NCBI GenBank assembly: GCA_022833215.1
Contig: JAIPUZ010000016.1
Span: forward strand, 1 to 33,702
Origin: Mesorhizobium sp.
GTDB lineage: Bacteria; Pseudomonadota; Alphaproteobacteria; Rhizobiales; Rhizobiaceae
Direction: 5' to 3'
Length of the DNA stretch: 33,702 nucleotides
A program made the translations under genes and the position numbers. Below are positions 18,488 through 27,207 of this stretch, one piece after another. Within the stretch, counting starts at the first letter, position 1. Each line of letters begins with the position of its first letter. Under the pieces are notes generated by a model. The model was given only the letters and a program-made list of their open reading frames with translations, did not search any database and was not told the origin of the DNA.

Positions 18488-19165
18488 GTGAGTTTTTTCG
18501 GCATGACTGACAAAAACCGTGGCCGCGCGGCGTTGCTGGCTTCGCTTTCCGCTTCCGGTCTCCTGCTTGCCGGCTGTGTCTCGTCGCCGACCTATGGCAC
18601 CGACAAGACCGCCACGGAGCAGCTTGCGACGGACCTGAGCAGCGCGCTGACCTTTGCGCCCCCGAAGCGCGAGCGGATCGACTACAAGCCGCGTCCCGAA
18701 CTCGTGAAGCCCGCCGCAGGCCAGAAGGGCAATCTGCCGGCGCCGCAGGACAGCGTCGTTCAGACCGCCAGTGGACAGTGGCCGGAATCGCCCGAGCAGC
18801 GGCGGGCCCGCATCCGTGCGAATGCAACCGCCAATCAGGACAATCGCTTCTACGAGCCGGAGGTCATCAATGATTTGCCGGCCCAGGCCGCCGCGCCCGT
18901 GCCGGCCGCGTCGGACAAGTTCGACCTTCGCGAGAACGCCAACGCGAATGTGACGAAACGCGCCGATGTGCAGAAGCGGCTTGCCCAGTCCCGTCAGGGC
19001 AACCCCACCACGCGTCGCTATCTGAGCGAGCCGCCGCTGGATTACCGCGTGGCATCCAACACCGCCCCGCAGGACGAGCTGGGCGAGGACGAATATGTCA
19101 AGGAACGCCGCCTGAAGCGGGCCGCATCCAAGAAGGGCGGCATGTTCGACTGGCTGCCCTGGTAG
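18488..19165 (+). CDS. predicted lipoprotein of unknown function
   Basis: A 225-residue protein with a lipoprotein signal: hydrophobic residues 14-28 and lipobox LLAGC with Cys30. The mature part is polar and rich in A, P, R, D and N with no visible catalytic motif; a basic region (ERRLKRAASKKGG) precedes the terminal MFDWLPW. It looks largely disordered, perhaps an envelope linker. The start is GTG 18488 after a GGGGG stretch; ATG 18503 (MTDKNRG) is an alternative. It follows ileS and a hairpin, and ends 24 bases from the convergent tadA. I do not recognise the family. Confidence 0.75.
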   Translation: MSFFGMTDKNRGRAALLASLSASGLLLAGCVSSPTYGTDKTATEQLATDLSSALTFAPPKRERIDYKPRPELVKPAAGQKGNLPAPQDSVVQTASGQWPESPEQRRARIRANATANQDNRFYEPEVINDLPAQAAAPVPAASDKFDLRENANANVTKRADVQKRLAQSRQGNPTTRRYLSEPPLDYRVASNTAPQDELGEDEYVKERRLKRAASKKGGMFDWLPW

Positions 19166-19174
19166 CTGTTTCAT

Positions 19175-19206
19175 TCAGGATACGGCAGTTTAGCGTCGTG
19201 TCCTGA
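19175..19206. terminator. hairpin between convergent lipoprotein gene and tadA
   Basis: TCAGGATACG and CGTGTCCTGA pair over 10 bases with one T-G wobble around a 12-base loop. It lies just after the plus-strand lipoprotein gene and overlaps the last tadA codons, so it could act as a shared terminator. There is no T-run on either side. Confidence 0.4.
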
Positions 19207-19636
19207 AGAACGCCTTCAACAAGGACGACGCTTCGGATTCTGCCAGTCCCGAATAGATGTCGGGCGTATGATGGCATGTCGGTTGCGCGAAGAACCGCAC
19301 GCCCGACACGACCGCTCCTCCCTTCTCATCGGTTGCGCCGAAATACAGCCTGCGCAACCGCGCAAAGGAGATCGCCGCCGCGCACATTGTGCAGGGCTCA
19401 AGCGTCACATAGAGATCGCAGCCGCACAGCCGCTCGGCGGACAGCTGCGCCGCTGCCTCGCGGATGACGAGCATCTCGGCATGGGCTGTGGGATCGGAGC
19501 GTTCGCGGGTACGATTGCCGGCGGCGGCTATGACGGCGCCCTCGCAAACGAGCACCGCACCGATCGGCACCTCACCGCGCTTTTGCGCTTCCTGTGCCTG
19601 CTCAAGCGCAAGGCCCATGAAGTCCGTCCGCCTCAT
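19190..19636 (-). CDS. tadA: tRNA-specific adenosine deaminase
   Basis: A 148-residue zinc deaminase that converts A34 to inosine in tRNA-Arg(ACG). The zinc and proton-shuttle residues are His52 and Glu54 in TAHAEM and Cys82 and Cys85 in PCTMC. NRTRERSDPTAHAE and the YFGATDEKGGAV segment are typical of TadA rather than of free-nucleoside deaminases. ATG 19636 is preceded by GGAGAG at acceptable spacing; Met7 (19618) is an alternative. It diverges from rluB. Confidence 0.93.
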   Translation of the reverse strand: MRRTDFMGLALEQAQEAQKRGEVPIGAVLVCEGAVIAAAGNRTRERSDPTAHAEMLVIREAAAQLSAERLCGCDLYVTLEPCTMCAAAISFARLRRLYFGATDEKGGAVVSGVRFFAQPTCHHTPDIYSGLAESEASSLLKAFFRTRR

Positions 19637-19713
19637 TCAAGCTGCTCTCCGATTATCCCCTCGCAAGCCGGGGTCTCTCCTGCTATCTAGCGCGCCAAAC
19701 GAGCAAACACCAC

Positions 19714-21567
19714 ATGACCGAAGACGACAGATCAAAACGCAAGCCCGGTGCGAAATCCGTGGGCAATCGCGAGCGCAGGCCGGGCGCCGGCAAGCCGGCA
19801 GGCAAGGGCTTCGCCAAGCGCCCGGACGGGGAGTTCCGCCCGAAGCGCAAGTTCGACGCCGCCGGGCGCAGCGATGAACCCGGCAAATCCGGGGGCAGGG
19901 AGCGGCCCAAACGGGATTTCGACCGGGATGACCGGCCCAAGCGCGATTTCCAGCGTTCCGACCGGCCGCAGCAGGCTGAGGCCGGAGCCGAGCGGCCTTT
20001 CCGCAAGGGGCCGCGCCCCGAGGGCAAGCCGTTCCGCAAGCGCGAGGGCGATGAACGTCCGTTCCGGTCCCGCGATGCCGATTCAGGTCGAAGCGGCGAC
20101 AGGCCGCAACGTGATTTCCGGCAGGACAGAAGCCCGCGTGAGGGGCGCCCGCGCGAGGATGGAGACTCGCCGCGGGGCGAGAGCAGGTTTGGCAAGGGGC
20201 CGAGGCCCGGCGGCAAGCCGTTCGCGAAGCGGGAGGATGGCGACAGGCCGTTCGCGCCGCGTACAGAGCGCGGGTTCGCTCCACGCAAGGACGAGCGCGG
20301 GGAGCGCCCGAAACGCGACTTCGCAGGCTCGGGCAAGCCCGCCGGCCAGTTCAAGCCGCGTCCGCGTCCTGCGGTTGCGGAACAGCAGGATGGCGAGCGC
20401 ATCGCCAAAAGGCTGGCGCGCGCAGGCATTGCCTCGCGCCGCGATGCAGAGGAACTGATTGCCGCCGGCCGCGTTCGCGTCAATGGCGCGGTTCTCGAGT
20501 CGCCTGCCTTCAACGTGCAGCCGAACGACGTGATCCTCGTCGATGGCGTCGAGATACCACCCATCGAACGCACGCGCCTGTTCCTGTTCCACAAGCCGGC
20601 AGGTGTCGTAACCACCAACCGGGATCCCGAAGGGCGCAAGACCGTTTTCGACGTGCTGCCCGCCGATCTGCCACGCCTGATGACGGTCGGGCGTCTGGAC
20701 ATCAACACCGAGGGCCTGCTTCTGCTTACCAATGACGGTGGGCTGTCGCGCGTGCTGGAACTGCCCGCCACCGGATGGCTTCGGCGCTACCGCGTACGCG
20801 TTCATGGCAAGGTGGATGAGCAGGCGCTGGCCGATCTCAAGAACGGCATTGCGGTGGACAGTGTTTTCTATGGTGGGGCGGAAGCTTCGCTGGAACGTGT
20901 CCAGGGCACCAATGCATGGGTGAACATAGGCTTGCGCGAGGGCAAGAACCGCGAGGTGCGCAATATTCTGGGCGCGCTCGGCCTTGAGGTCACGCGCCTC
21001 ATCCGGATCTCCTATGGCCCGTTCCAGCTCGGCGAATTGCCGGAAGGCCATGTGCTCGAAATCAAGGGCCGCACGCTGCGCGAGCAGCTTGGGGAGCGGC
21101 TGATCGAGGAATCGGGCGCCAATTTCGATGCGGAAATCGCCAGGCCGTTTTCCAACAAGCCGGTACGGCAGCAACCTCGCTCCGATGACGATTCCGCGGA
21201 AGCACGGACACCTGCACGGAAATCGTCGCGGCTCGATATAGGCGAAGGCGGCCTTATCAAACGGCGAAAGATGCGCGAGAACAGCCGGGATGAGGCTCTT
21301 GGCAAGCTTTCCACGCGCCCGAAAACGGGGTTTGGCGGCAAGCCGGCGCGCAAGGACGAAGGCGGCCGCGAGGGCCTGCGCAAGAAGGAGCGTCCGCCGC
21401 TCGATCCTCCGGGCCAGCGCAAGGCGAATGTCTGGATGGCGCCGGGTGCGCGCCCTGTGCGCGAGCGCGAAGCCGGCACCGAGAAGCGCGATGCCAGCCC
21501 GCCACGCAAGCCGACAGGCCGCTCCGGCCCCCGGGGCAGCACGGGCAAGGGACCGAAGAGGTCGTAG
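19714..21567 (+). CDS. RluB/RsuA-type pseudouridine synthase with long charged tails
   Basis: A 617-residue protein whose middle part (about 224-465) is a complete RsuA/RluB-type synthase. The S4 RNA-binding domain begins ERIAKRLARAGIASRRDAEELI (227-248). The catalytic aspartate is Asp329 in GRLDINTEGLLLLTNDG, and GKNREVRNIL is a late conserved motif. It should isomerise a uridine in large-subunit rRNA (U2605 in E. coli RluB), though RluE/RsuA-like specificity cannot be excluded. Residues 1-223 and 466-617 are low-complexity K, R, D, G and P with motifs such as RPKRDF, making it about twice the length of E. coli RluB. Such basic tails probably bind RNA or ribosomes. rsmD starts one base after the stop. 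Confidence 0.9.
   Translation: MTEDDRSKRKPGAKSVGNRERRPGAGKPAGKGFAKRPDGEFRPKRKFDAAGRSDEPGKSGGRERPKRDFDRDDRPKRDFQRSDRPQQAEAGAERPFRKGPRPEGKPFRKREGDERPFRSRDADSGRSGDRPQRDFRQDRSPREGRPREDGDSPRGESRFGKGPRPGGKPFAKREDGDRPFAPRTERGFAPRKDERGERPKRDFAGSGKPAGQFKPRPRPAVAEQQDGERIAKRLARAGIASRRDAEELIAAGRVRVNGAVLESPAFNVQPNDVILVDGVEIPPIERTRLFLFHKPAGVVTTNRDPEGRKTVFDVLPADLPRLMTVGRLDINTEGLLLLTNDGGLSRVLELPATGWLRRYRVRVHGKVDEQALADLKNGIAVDSVFYGGAEASLERVQGTNAWVNIGLREGKNREVRNILGALGLEVTRLIRISYGPFQLGELPEGHVLEIKGRTLREQLGERLIEESGANFDAEIARPFSNKPVRQQPRSDDDSAEARTPARKSSRLDIGEGGLIKRRKMRENSRDEALGKLSTRPKTGFGGKPARKDEGGREGLRKKERPPLDPPGQRKANVWMAPGARPVREREAGTEKRDASPPRKPTGRSGPRGSTGKGPKRS
19993..20253 (+). repeat. internal repeat in the N-terminal tail of the RluB-like protein
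   Basis: Residues 94-117 and 158-180 are near copies: the shared pattern is RxF-KGPRPxGKPFxKRExGxxRPF, 22-24 residues long, with 41 residues between. Shorter RPKRDF units occur at 64-69, 74-79 and 198-203. They look like expansions of a charged unit in a disordered tail and would be expected to vary in number among strains. Confidence 0.7.
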
Positions 21568-21568
21568 A

Positions 21569-22123
21569 ATGCGGATCGTGGGCGGTGAGTTTCGCGGCAG
21601 GCCCTTGGCGACGCCGCGCTCCGATTCCATCAGGCCGACCACAGACCGCACGCGTGAGGCCGTGTTTAACGTGCTGGCTCATCGCTTCCCCGACAGGCTG
21701 GAAGGCGCGCGGGTGCTCGACCTGTTCGCCGGTACCGGCGCTCTGGGGCTGGAAGCCTTGTCTCGTGGCGCGGCGCACGCCGTCTTCATCGAGGAATCGG
21801 CGGAAGGGCGGGGGCTTATCCGCTCCAATGTCGAGACGTTCGGGCTCACCGGCCGCACCAAAATCTTTCGCCGCGATGCGACGGCGATCGGCGATATCGG
21901 CACGTTGTCTCCATTTGGATTGGTCTTTGCCGATCCGCCTTATGGAAAAGGTCTTGGCGAGCGCGCGCTGCAAAGCGCCCGCGCAGGGGGATGGCTGGAA
22001 CCGGGAGCCCTGTGCGTCGTCGAAGAAATCGCGTCCGTTCCCTTCGATCCCGGTGCGGAGTTCTCGGTCCTCGATGAACGCGGCTATGGCGATACGGTGA
22101 TCCGCTTCATCGCCGCTGCCTGA
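21569..22123 (+). CDS. rsmD: 16S rRNA (guanine966-N2)-methyltransferase
   Basis: A 184-residue SAM-dependent methyltransferase of the RsmD family, which methylates G966 of 16S rRNA in the assembled small subunit. The N-terminus [13 protein letters not shown] is typical, the SAM motif [10 protein letters not shown] is at 51-60, and the catalytic ADPPYG is near 121-126. The start ATG lies one base after the stop of the pseudouridine synthase gene, so it is probably translated by coupling; the frame is open upstream, but only inside that gene. The two rRNA modification genes form a natural operon. Confidence 0.95.
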   Translation: MRIVGGEFRGRPLATPRSDSIRPTTDRTREAVFNVLAHRFPDRLEGARVLDLFAGTGALGLEALSRGAAHAVFIEESAEGRGLIRSNVETFGLTGRTKIFRRDATAIGDIGTLSPFGLVFADPPYGKGLGERALQSARAGGWLEPGALCVVEEIASVPFDPGAEFSVLDERGYGDTVIRFIAAA

Positions 22124-22191
22124 CTTCCGCCGCGTTCAGCCTCCACACCCGCAATCCCTGCGATTTGGATCGTCATCAACCGGAGCCTGCA

Positions 22192-23562
22192 ATGACACCT
22201 ACCGGAAACCGGCTGTGCGCGATGTTTTTGGGAGTGTGGCTCGGCCTCGGCGTGATTCCGGCTGCGGCCGACACACAGGTGGCCGCAGAAACGAAAATCT
22301 CCAGCTTCACGCTGGGAAACGGCATGGAGGTTGTCGTCATACCGGACCACAGGGCGCCCATCGCCACGCATATGGTGTGGTACAAGGTTGGCAGCGCGGA
22401 CGAGCCGCCCGGAAAGTCCGGGATTGCCCATTTCTTCGAGCACCTGATGTTCAAGGGTACCACAAACCATGCCGCCGGCGAGTTCGACCGCGCGGTGGCC
22501 GAGATCGGCGGCAACAACAACGCCTTCACATCCTACGACTATACCGCCTATTTCGAGACGGTGCCTGCCGATGCGCTTGAGCGGATGATGTCGTTCGAAG
22601 CGGACCGGATGCGCAATCTGGTACTCAGCGACGAGGTGATCGCCACCGAGCGGGATGTGGTCCTCGAAGAGCGCCGCTCGCGCATCGATAACGATCCGGG
22701 TGCGCTTCTGGACGAGGAGGTCAACGCCACCCTCTGGCAGAACCAGCCCTATCGCATTCCGGTGATCGGCTGGATGCAGGAAATGGAGCTGCTGAACCGC
22801 ACCGACGCGCAAGCCTTCTACGACCGCTATTACACCCCGAACAACGCCGTTCTCGTTGTTGCCGGGGACGTCGAGGCCGACGCGGTGAAAACCATGGCCG
22901 AGCGCACCTATGGCAGAATCGCCCCCGGGCCGGACCTGCCACCGCGCGAACGCCCGGTCGAGCCCGAGCAGAACACCAGACGCACCGTCACCCTGGCCGA
23001 CGAACGGGTGAGCGTGCCAAGCTTTTCCATGCAATGGGTGGCTCCCTCCTACAACACGGCCCAGCCGGGCGAGGCTGAAACCATGGACCTTCTTGCAGAG
23101 ATACTTGGCGGAGGCGTTCGCAGCCGGCTCTATCAGGAACTGGTGGTGAGAAAGCATATCGCCGTCAGCACCGGCGCTTCCTATAGCGGCACCATGCTGG
23201 ACGATACGAGCTTCACCGTCTACGGCGCTCCTGTCGGACAGGCATCTCTGGAGGAGGTGGAGAAGGCGATTGCCGCAGAGATCGCCCGCATCGCCGATGA
23301 GGGCGTCTCGACCGACGAGCTTGAAAAAGCCAAGAAGCGGTTTGTCCGGGCTACGATTTTCGCCCGGGACAGGCAGTCCGCAATGGCCAACATCTTCGGC
23401 AGCACGCTGGCTACCGGCGGGTCCGTCCGGGATATTCAGGAATGGCCGGACCGAATCGCCAAAGTCACGCCGAAGCAGGTCAAGACGGCAGCCGCCCGCT
23501 ATCTGGTGCCGTCGCGCTCGACCACCGGCTATCTTCTTCCGCTGGCCAAGGGCGGGAATTGA
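22192..23562 (+). CDS. M16 family zinc peptidase, catalytic subunit
   Basis: A 456-residue periplasmic protein. The signal peptide ends near IPAAA (residue 26). The inverted zinc motif is His80-x-x-Glu83-His84 (HFFEH) with a third ligand at Glu160 in [10 protein letters not shown], spaced as usual for M16. It resembles PqqL-type and mitochondrial processing peptidase beta subunits. The substrate-binding Arg/Tyr pair of M16 proteins is missing: at the aligned site it has KHIAV (Lys321, Val325). The partner gene 3 bases downstream carries that pair, so the two probably form a heterodimer. I chose ATG 22192 with GGAG seven bases upstream over the TTG at 22165. Confidence 0.92.
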   Translation: MTPTGNRLCAMFLGVWLGLGVIPAAADTQVAAETKISSFTLGNGMEVVVIPDHRAPIATHMVWYKVGSADEPPGKSGIAHFFEHLMFKGTTNHAAGEFDRAVAEIGGNNNAFTSYDYTAYFETVPADALERMMSFEADRMRNLVLSDEVIATERDVVLEERRSRIDNDPGALLDEEVNATLWQNQPYRIPVIGWMQEMELLNRTDAQAFYDRYYTPNNAVLVVAGDVEADAVKTMAERTYGRIAPGPDLPPRERPVEPEQNTRRTVTLADERVSVPSFSMQWVAPSYNTAQPGEAETMDLLAEILGGGVRSRLYQELVVRKHIAVSTGASYSGTMLDDTSFTVYGAPVGQASLEEVEKAIAAEIARIADEGVSTDELEKAKKRFVRATIFARDRQSAMANIFGSTLATGGSVRDIQEWPDRIAKVTPKQVKTAAARYLVPSRSTTGYLLPLAKGGN

Positions 23563-23565
23563 ACC

Positions 23566-24912
23566 ATGCAGAAGTTTTTCACCCCGCTGCACCATGCCAC
23601 CATCCCGTTCCTCGCGATGCTGGCTTTGCTTCTGGTTTTCGCGCTGCCTGCCCGATCCGACGTAAATATTCAGGAAGTGCATTCGGAAAAGGGCATAACT
23701 GCCTGGCTGGTCGAGGATTATACGGTTCCCATCGTCACGCTGCGCTTTGCATTCGAAGGCGGAAGCTCACAGGATCCCGACGGCAGGGAAGGGCTCGCGA
23801 ATCTGATGAGCGGCCTTTTCGATGAAGGGGCAGGCGATCTGGACAGCGATGCCTTTCAGGAGAAGCTCGACGACGTCGGCGCGGAGATGCGCTTCTCCAG
23901 CTCGCGCGACGCTATTTATGGCAGCATGCGCGTGTTGGCCGAAGACAGGCCGGCGGCTTTTGACCTGCTTCGCCTTGCATTGTTGCAGCCGCGTTTCGAC
24001 CAGCAGCCAATTGACCGTATCCGCAACCAGATCCTGACCGGTATCGATGCGGCCGAACGCGACCCCAACGCGCAGGCGCGGAAACAATGGATGCGCGCGA
24101 TCTATGGCGAACATCCTTATGCACGGCCGGACGAAGGCAAGAGGCAAAGTCTGGCCGCGATTGCACCCGACGATCTGCGCGCTTTCCGGAAATCGCAGTT
24201 TGCCCGCAGCGGCCTGCATGTCGCGGTGGTCGGGGCGATCGATGCGGAAACTTTGAAGGCCGATCTCGACCACCTGTTCGGCGACCTGCCGGAAGGGCAG
24301 GACCTGAAACCCGTCGAGCGGGTCGATCTCAGGCTCGGGCAGGAGATCGCTGTAACTTACGACCGTCCGCAGACCTCAATCCAGATGGCGTTTCCCGGTA
24401 TCGAGCGCTCCGATCCGGATTTCTATGCGGCGATGCTGATGAACGAGATACTGGGCGGCGGGACCTTCACCTCCCGGCTGTTCGCGGAGGTCAGGGAAAA
24501 GCGCGGCCTGGCTTATTCTGTCGGTTCGATCCTTTCCAACCGCCGCTATTCCTCCTCGCTCGGGATAAGCACGGCAACCCGCTCCGACCGGGCTTCCGAG
24601 ACGATCCGCATTATCCGCGATGTCGTCCGGCAGATGGCGGATGACGGCCCGACTGCGGCGGAACTCGAAGCCGCAAAAAAATATCTGATCGGCGCGTATG
24701 CGATCAACAATCTGAATTCCTCTGGCGCTGTGGCCAGCACGATGGTCGAACTGCAACTGGCCGGCCTGGGCAGGGATTACATCTCGCGCCGTCCCGCGCT
24801 GCTGGGAGCGGTAACGGTTGACGATGTGACAAGAGTGGCCAGGCGCCTGCTTGCCACGGAGCCGGCCATTCTGCTCGTGGGTCCCGACATGAAGAAGGCG
24901 GACGGGCAATGA
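23566..24912 (+). CDS. M16 family peptidase-like, non-catalytic partner
   Basis: A 448-residue periplasmic protein with a hydrophobic signal (about 12-28, end near ALPARSD). It has the M16 two-domain fold, but the position of HxxEH reads GLANLMSGLFDEG, so it lacks zinc ligands. It keeps the Arg/Tyr pair in EKRGLAYS (Arg313, Tyr317), which in other M16 enzymes binds the substrate C-terminus. This is the reverse of the upstream gene, as in the split Sphingomonas M16 heterodimer Sph2681/Sph2682 and in the mitochondrial processing peptidase. The two genes are 3 bases apart, and its TGA overlaps the next ATG. Confidence 0.9.
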   Translation: MQKFFTPLHHATIPFLAMLALLLVFALPARSDVNIQEVHSEKGITAWLVEDYTVPIVTLRFAFEGGSSQDPDGREGLANLMSGLFDEGAGDLDSDAFQEKLDDVGAEMRFSSSRDAIYGSMRVLAEDRPAAFDLLRLALLQPRFDQQPIDRIRNQILTGIDAAERDPNAQARKQWMRAIYGEHPYARPDEGKRQSLAAIAPDDLRAFRKSQFARSGLHVAVVGAIDAETLKADLDHLFGDLPEGQDLKPVERVDLRLGQEIAVTYDRPQTSIQMAFPGIERSDPDFYAAMLMNEILGGGTFTSRLFAEVREKRGLAYSVGSILSNRRYSSSLGISTATRSDRASETIRIIRDVVRQMADDGPTAAELEAAKKYLIGAYAINNLNSSGAVASTMVELQLAGLGRDYISRRPALLGAVTVDDVTRVARRLLATEPAILLVGPDMKKADGQ

Positions 24913-25754
24913 GCCCGACCTTCGGCATCGCTTTCGGCGGTGGCGGAGCACGGGGGCTGGCGCACATCCATGTCGTCGAGGCTCTGGACGAGCTGGGCAT
25001 CAGGCCGGTGGCCATCGCCGGATCGTCCATAGGCGCGATCGTCGGGGCGGCGATGGCGTCGGGAATGAGCGGTCGCGACATCCGGCACTATGCACGTTCG
25101 ATTCTCTCGCGCCGCTACGAAGTTGCAAGCCGCATCTGGCAGGCGCGCCCCGACAGCCTTGCGGACCTGATGAAGGGCGGCCTTCACGTCAGCCAGTTCA
25201 ACGTCGAGCGCATCCTCAGGGCGTTCCTGCCCGAAACCATTCCCGATACGTTCGAGGCGTTGCAGATTCCCCTCAAGGTGACGGCCACGGACTATTACGG
25301 CCACAGTCAGGCGGTTCTGGAGAAAGGCGACCTGTTCTCCGCGATTGCCGCGTCCGCAGCGCTTCCGGCCGTATTCAGGCCGGTGGTGCGTGACGGCAGA
25401 ATGCTGATCGACGGCGGCATCTACAACCCCGTTCCGTTCGACCTGATCGACCATGCAGCCGACATCGTGGTTGCTGTCGACGTGATTGGCGGGCCGGTCG
25501 CCAACGGAACCCGCAATCCGTCCTCCATCGATCTCATGTTCGGCGCGACCCAATTGCTGATGCAATCGATCATCGACAACAAGCTCACCCAGACACGTCC
25601 GGATATTCTGGTGAGGCCGCCGGTCTCGAACTTCCGGGTGCTTGATTTCCTCAAGATCGATGCGGTGCTGAAGGAAACTGCTGCCGTCAGGGATGAGGTC
25701 AAGCGCAAGATAGATGAAGCCCTGAACGCCAGATATGAGCCGCAACGCCATTGA
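24909..25754 (+). CDS. patatin-like phospholipase (RssA-type)
   Basis: A 281-residue serine hydrolase of the patatin family. The oxyanion loop is FGGGGARGLAHI (9-20), the nucleophile is Ser40 in GSSIG (38-42) and the catalytic aspartate is Asp168 in DGG. No signal peptide, so it is probably cytosolic or membrane-associated. It would hydrolyse an acyl ester; the lipid is unknown. The ATG overlaps the TGA of the M16 partner gene, so it is translationally coupled to the peptidase pair. That pairing may be accidental operon sharing. Confidence 0.9.
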   Translation: MSPTFGIAFGGGGARGLAHIHVVEALDELGIRPVAIAGSSIGAIVGAAMASGMSGRDIRHYARSILSRRYEVASRIWQARPDSLADLMKGGLHVSQFNVERILRAFLPETIPDTFEALQIPLKVTATDYYGHSQAVLEKGDLFSAIAASAALPAVFRPVVRDGRMLIDGGIYNPVPFDLIDHAADIVVAVDVIGGPVANGTRNPSSIDLMFGATQLLMQSIIDNKLTQTRPDILVRPPVSNFRVLDFLKIDAVLKETAAVRDEVKRKIDEALNARYEPQRH

Positions 25755-25863
25755 TTGCGGCTTAATACCGGCCGACAGGCCCTTCGCCATTGCGAAAGCG
25801 GGGCGTCGACAATAGATGGGAGGCACAGGGTTTGCATTTCCTGCGCCCTCACAGGAATTCGAC

Positions 25864-27207
25864 ATGACTGACAGGATCGATGCCGCGAAGCTCACGGACC
25901 GCGTTTCGGCGCTGGTCGAGGCGGCGAAGAAGGCGGGAGCCGACGCTGCCGACGCGGTGGCAATACTCAGCCGCTCCACCGGGGTGACGGTACGTCTGGG
26001 CAAGGTTGAAGGCACCGAATCCTCGGAAAGCGAGGATGTGTCCCTGCGGGTGTTTGTCGGCAAGCGCGTTGCGAGCGTTTCCGCGACGGCGGCATCTGAT
26101 CCCGCAACTCTGGCGGAACGCGCGGTCGCCATGGCGAGGGTATCGCCGGAAGACCCTTATCAGAGCCTCGCCGACACATCGCTTGTTGTGCGCGAACCGG
26201 TGGACCTCGATCTGTACGATGCAACCGACGTGCCGGCCGACAGGCTGAAAGAGGATGCGCTTGCGGCAGAGGCCGCTGCCCTTGCGGTGAAGGGCGTGAC
26301 CAATTCGGGCGGCAGCGGGGCAGGTTCCGGCATGGGCGGGCTTGTGCTCGCCACGTCTGCCGGCTTTGTCGGCCACTATGCGGCAACCCGCTTTTCCCGC
26401 TCCACCAGCGTGATCGCCGGGGAGGGCACCGGCATGGAGCGCGATTACGAATATTCTTCGCGCCAGCATTTTTCCGATCTGGATTCGCCTGAAGAGATCG
26501 GCCGCAAGGCAGGCGAAAGAGCGGTGAAGCGCCTGGGTGCGCGCAAGGCCGCGACAGGGCCTGTCGATATTATCTGCGATCCGCGCGTGGCGCGTGGCAT
26601 TGCCGGCCATCTGGCCGGCGCGATCAATGGCGCGGCCGTTGCCCGAAAGACCAGCTTCCTGCGCGATATGATGGGTCTCCAGGTCGCTAATGCCGCGATT
26701 ACCGTGACCGACGATCCGCTGCGCCGGCGCGGGCAGGCCTCGCGGCCGTTCGACGGCGAGGGGGTCGGCGGAGAAAAACTCGTGATGGTCGATCAGGGCG
26801 TGCTGAACCACTGGCTGCTTTCGACATCGGCGGCGCTGGAGCTTGGACTCGTCACCAATGGACGCGGCTCGCGCCACGGTTCCTCCGTTTCCCCATCCTC
26901 CACGAATTTTGCGATCGAGGCGGGAACCGCGACACCGCAGGAGCTGATACGCGGATTGAAGTCCGGCTTCTATGTCACCGAGGTCTTTGGCCACGGCGTC
27001 AATATGGTCACAGGCGAATACAGTCGCGGCGCTTCCGGATTCTGGATCGAGAACGGCGAGCTTGCCTATCCGGTGGCCGAAGTGACCATTGCGTCCAACC
27101 TGAAGGATATGTTCCGCAATATGATCCCGGCCAACGATCTGGATCGCGACTTCGGAACTGCTGCGCCGACCCTGCTTATCGAAGGAATGACCCTTGCCGG
27201 AAGCTGA
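25864..27207 (+). CDS. pmbA: TldD/PmbA family protein (TldE-like subunit)
   Basis: A 447-residue protein of the PmbA (TldE) type. It has the family layout: a helical N-terminus, GVTVRLGKVEGTESSESEDVSL-like strand region, GKRVASVSATA, DMMGLQVANAAITVTDDPL-like core, and EVFGHGVNMVTGEYSRGASGF near the end. In E. coli TldD and TldE form a complex that cleaves microcin B17 leader and unfolded peptides; TldD carries the HExxxH zinc motif and TldE, as here, does not. tldD is not in the window. The start ATG 25864 has AGGAA upstream; the frame is open to 25816 without family-like sequence. It overlaps the next gene by 14 bases. Confidence 0.92.
   Translation: MTDRIDAAKLTDRVSALVEAAKKAGADAADAVAILSRSTGVTVRLGKVEGTESSESEDVSLRVFVGKRVASVSATAASDPATLAERAVAMARVSPEDPYQSLADTSLVVREPVDLDLYDATDVPADRLKEDALAAEAAALAVKGVTNSGGSGAGSGMGGLVLATSAGFVGHYAATRFSRSTSVIAGEGTGMERDYEYSSRQHFSDLDSPEEIGRKAGERAVKRLGARKAATGPVDIICDPRVARGIAGHLAGAINGAAVARKTSFLRDMMGLQVANAAITVTDDPLRRRGQASRPFDGEGVGGEKLVMVDQGVLNHWLLSTSAALELGLVTNGRGSRHGSSVSPSSTNFAIEAGTATPQELIRGLKSGFYVTEVFGHGVNMVTGEYSRGASGFWIENGELAYPVAEVTIASNLKDMFRNMIPANDLDRDFGTAAPTLLIEGMTLAGS

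Noticed and set aside
19714-20380. Charged repeats in the RluB-like tail as a CRISPR or DNA tandem array
   Set aside because: The repeats lie at protein level in a continuous reading frame, are imperfect in DNA, and have unequal spacing.
20083-21651. A 522-residue minus-strand frame opposite the RluB-like gene
   Set aside because: Shadow frame created by the biased composition of the charged tails.
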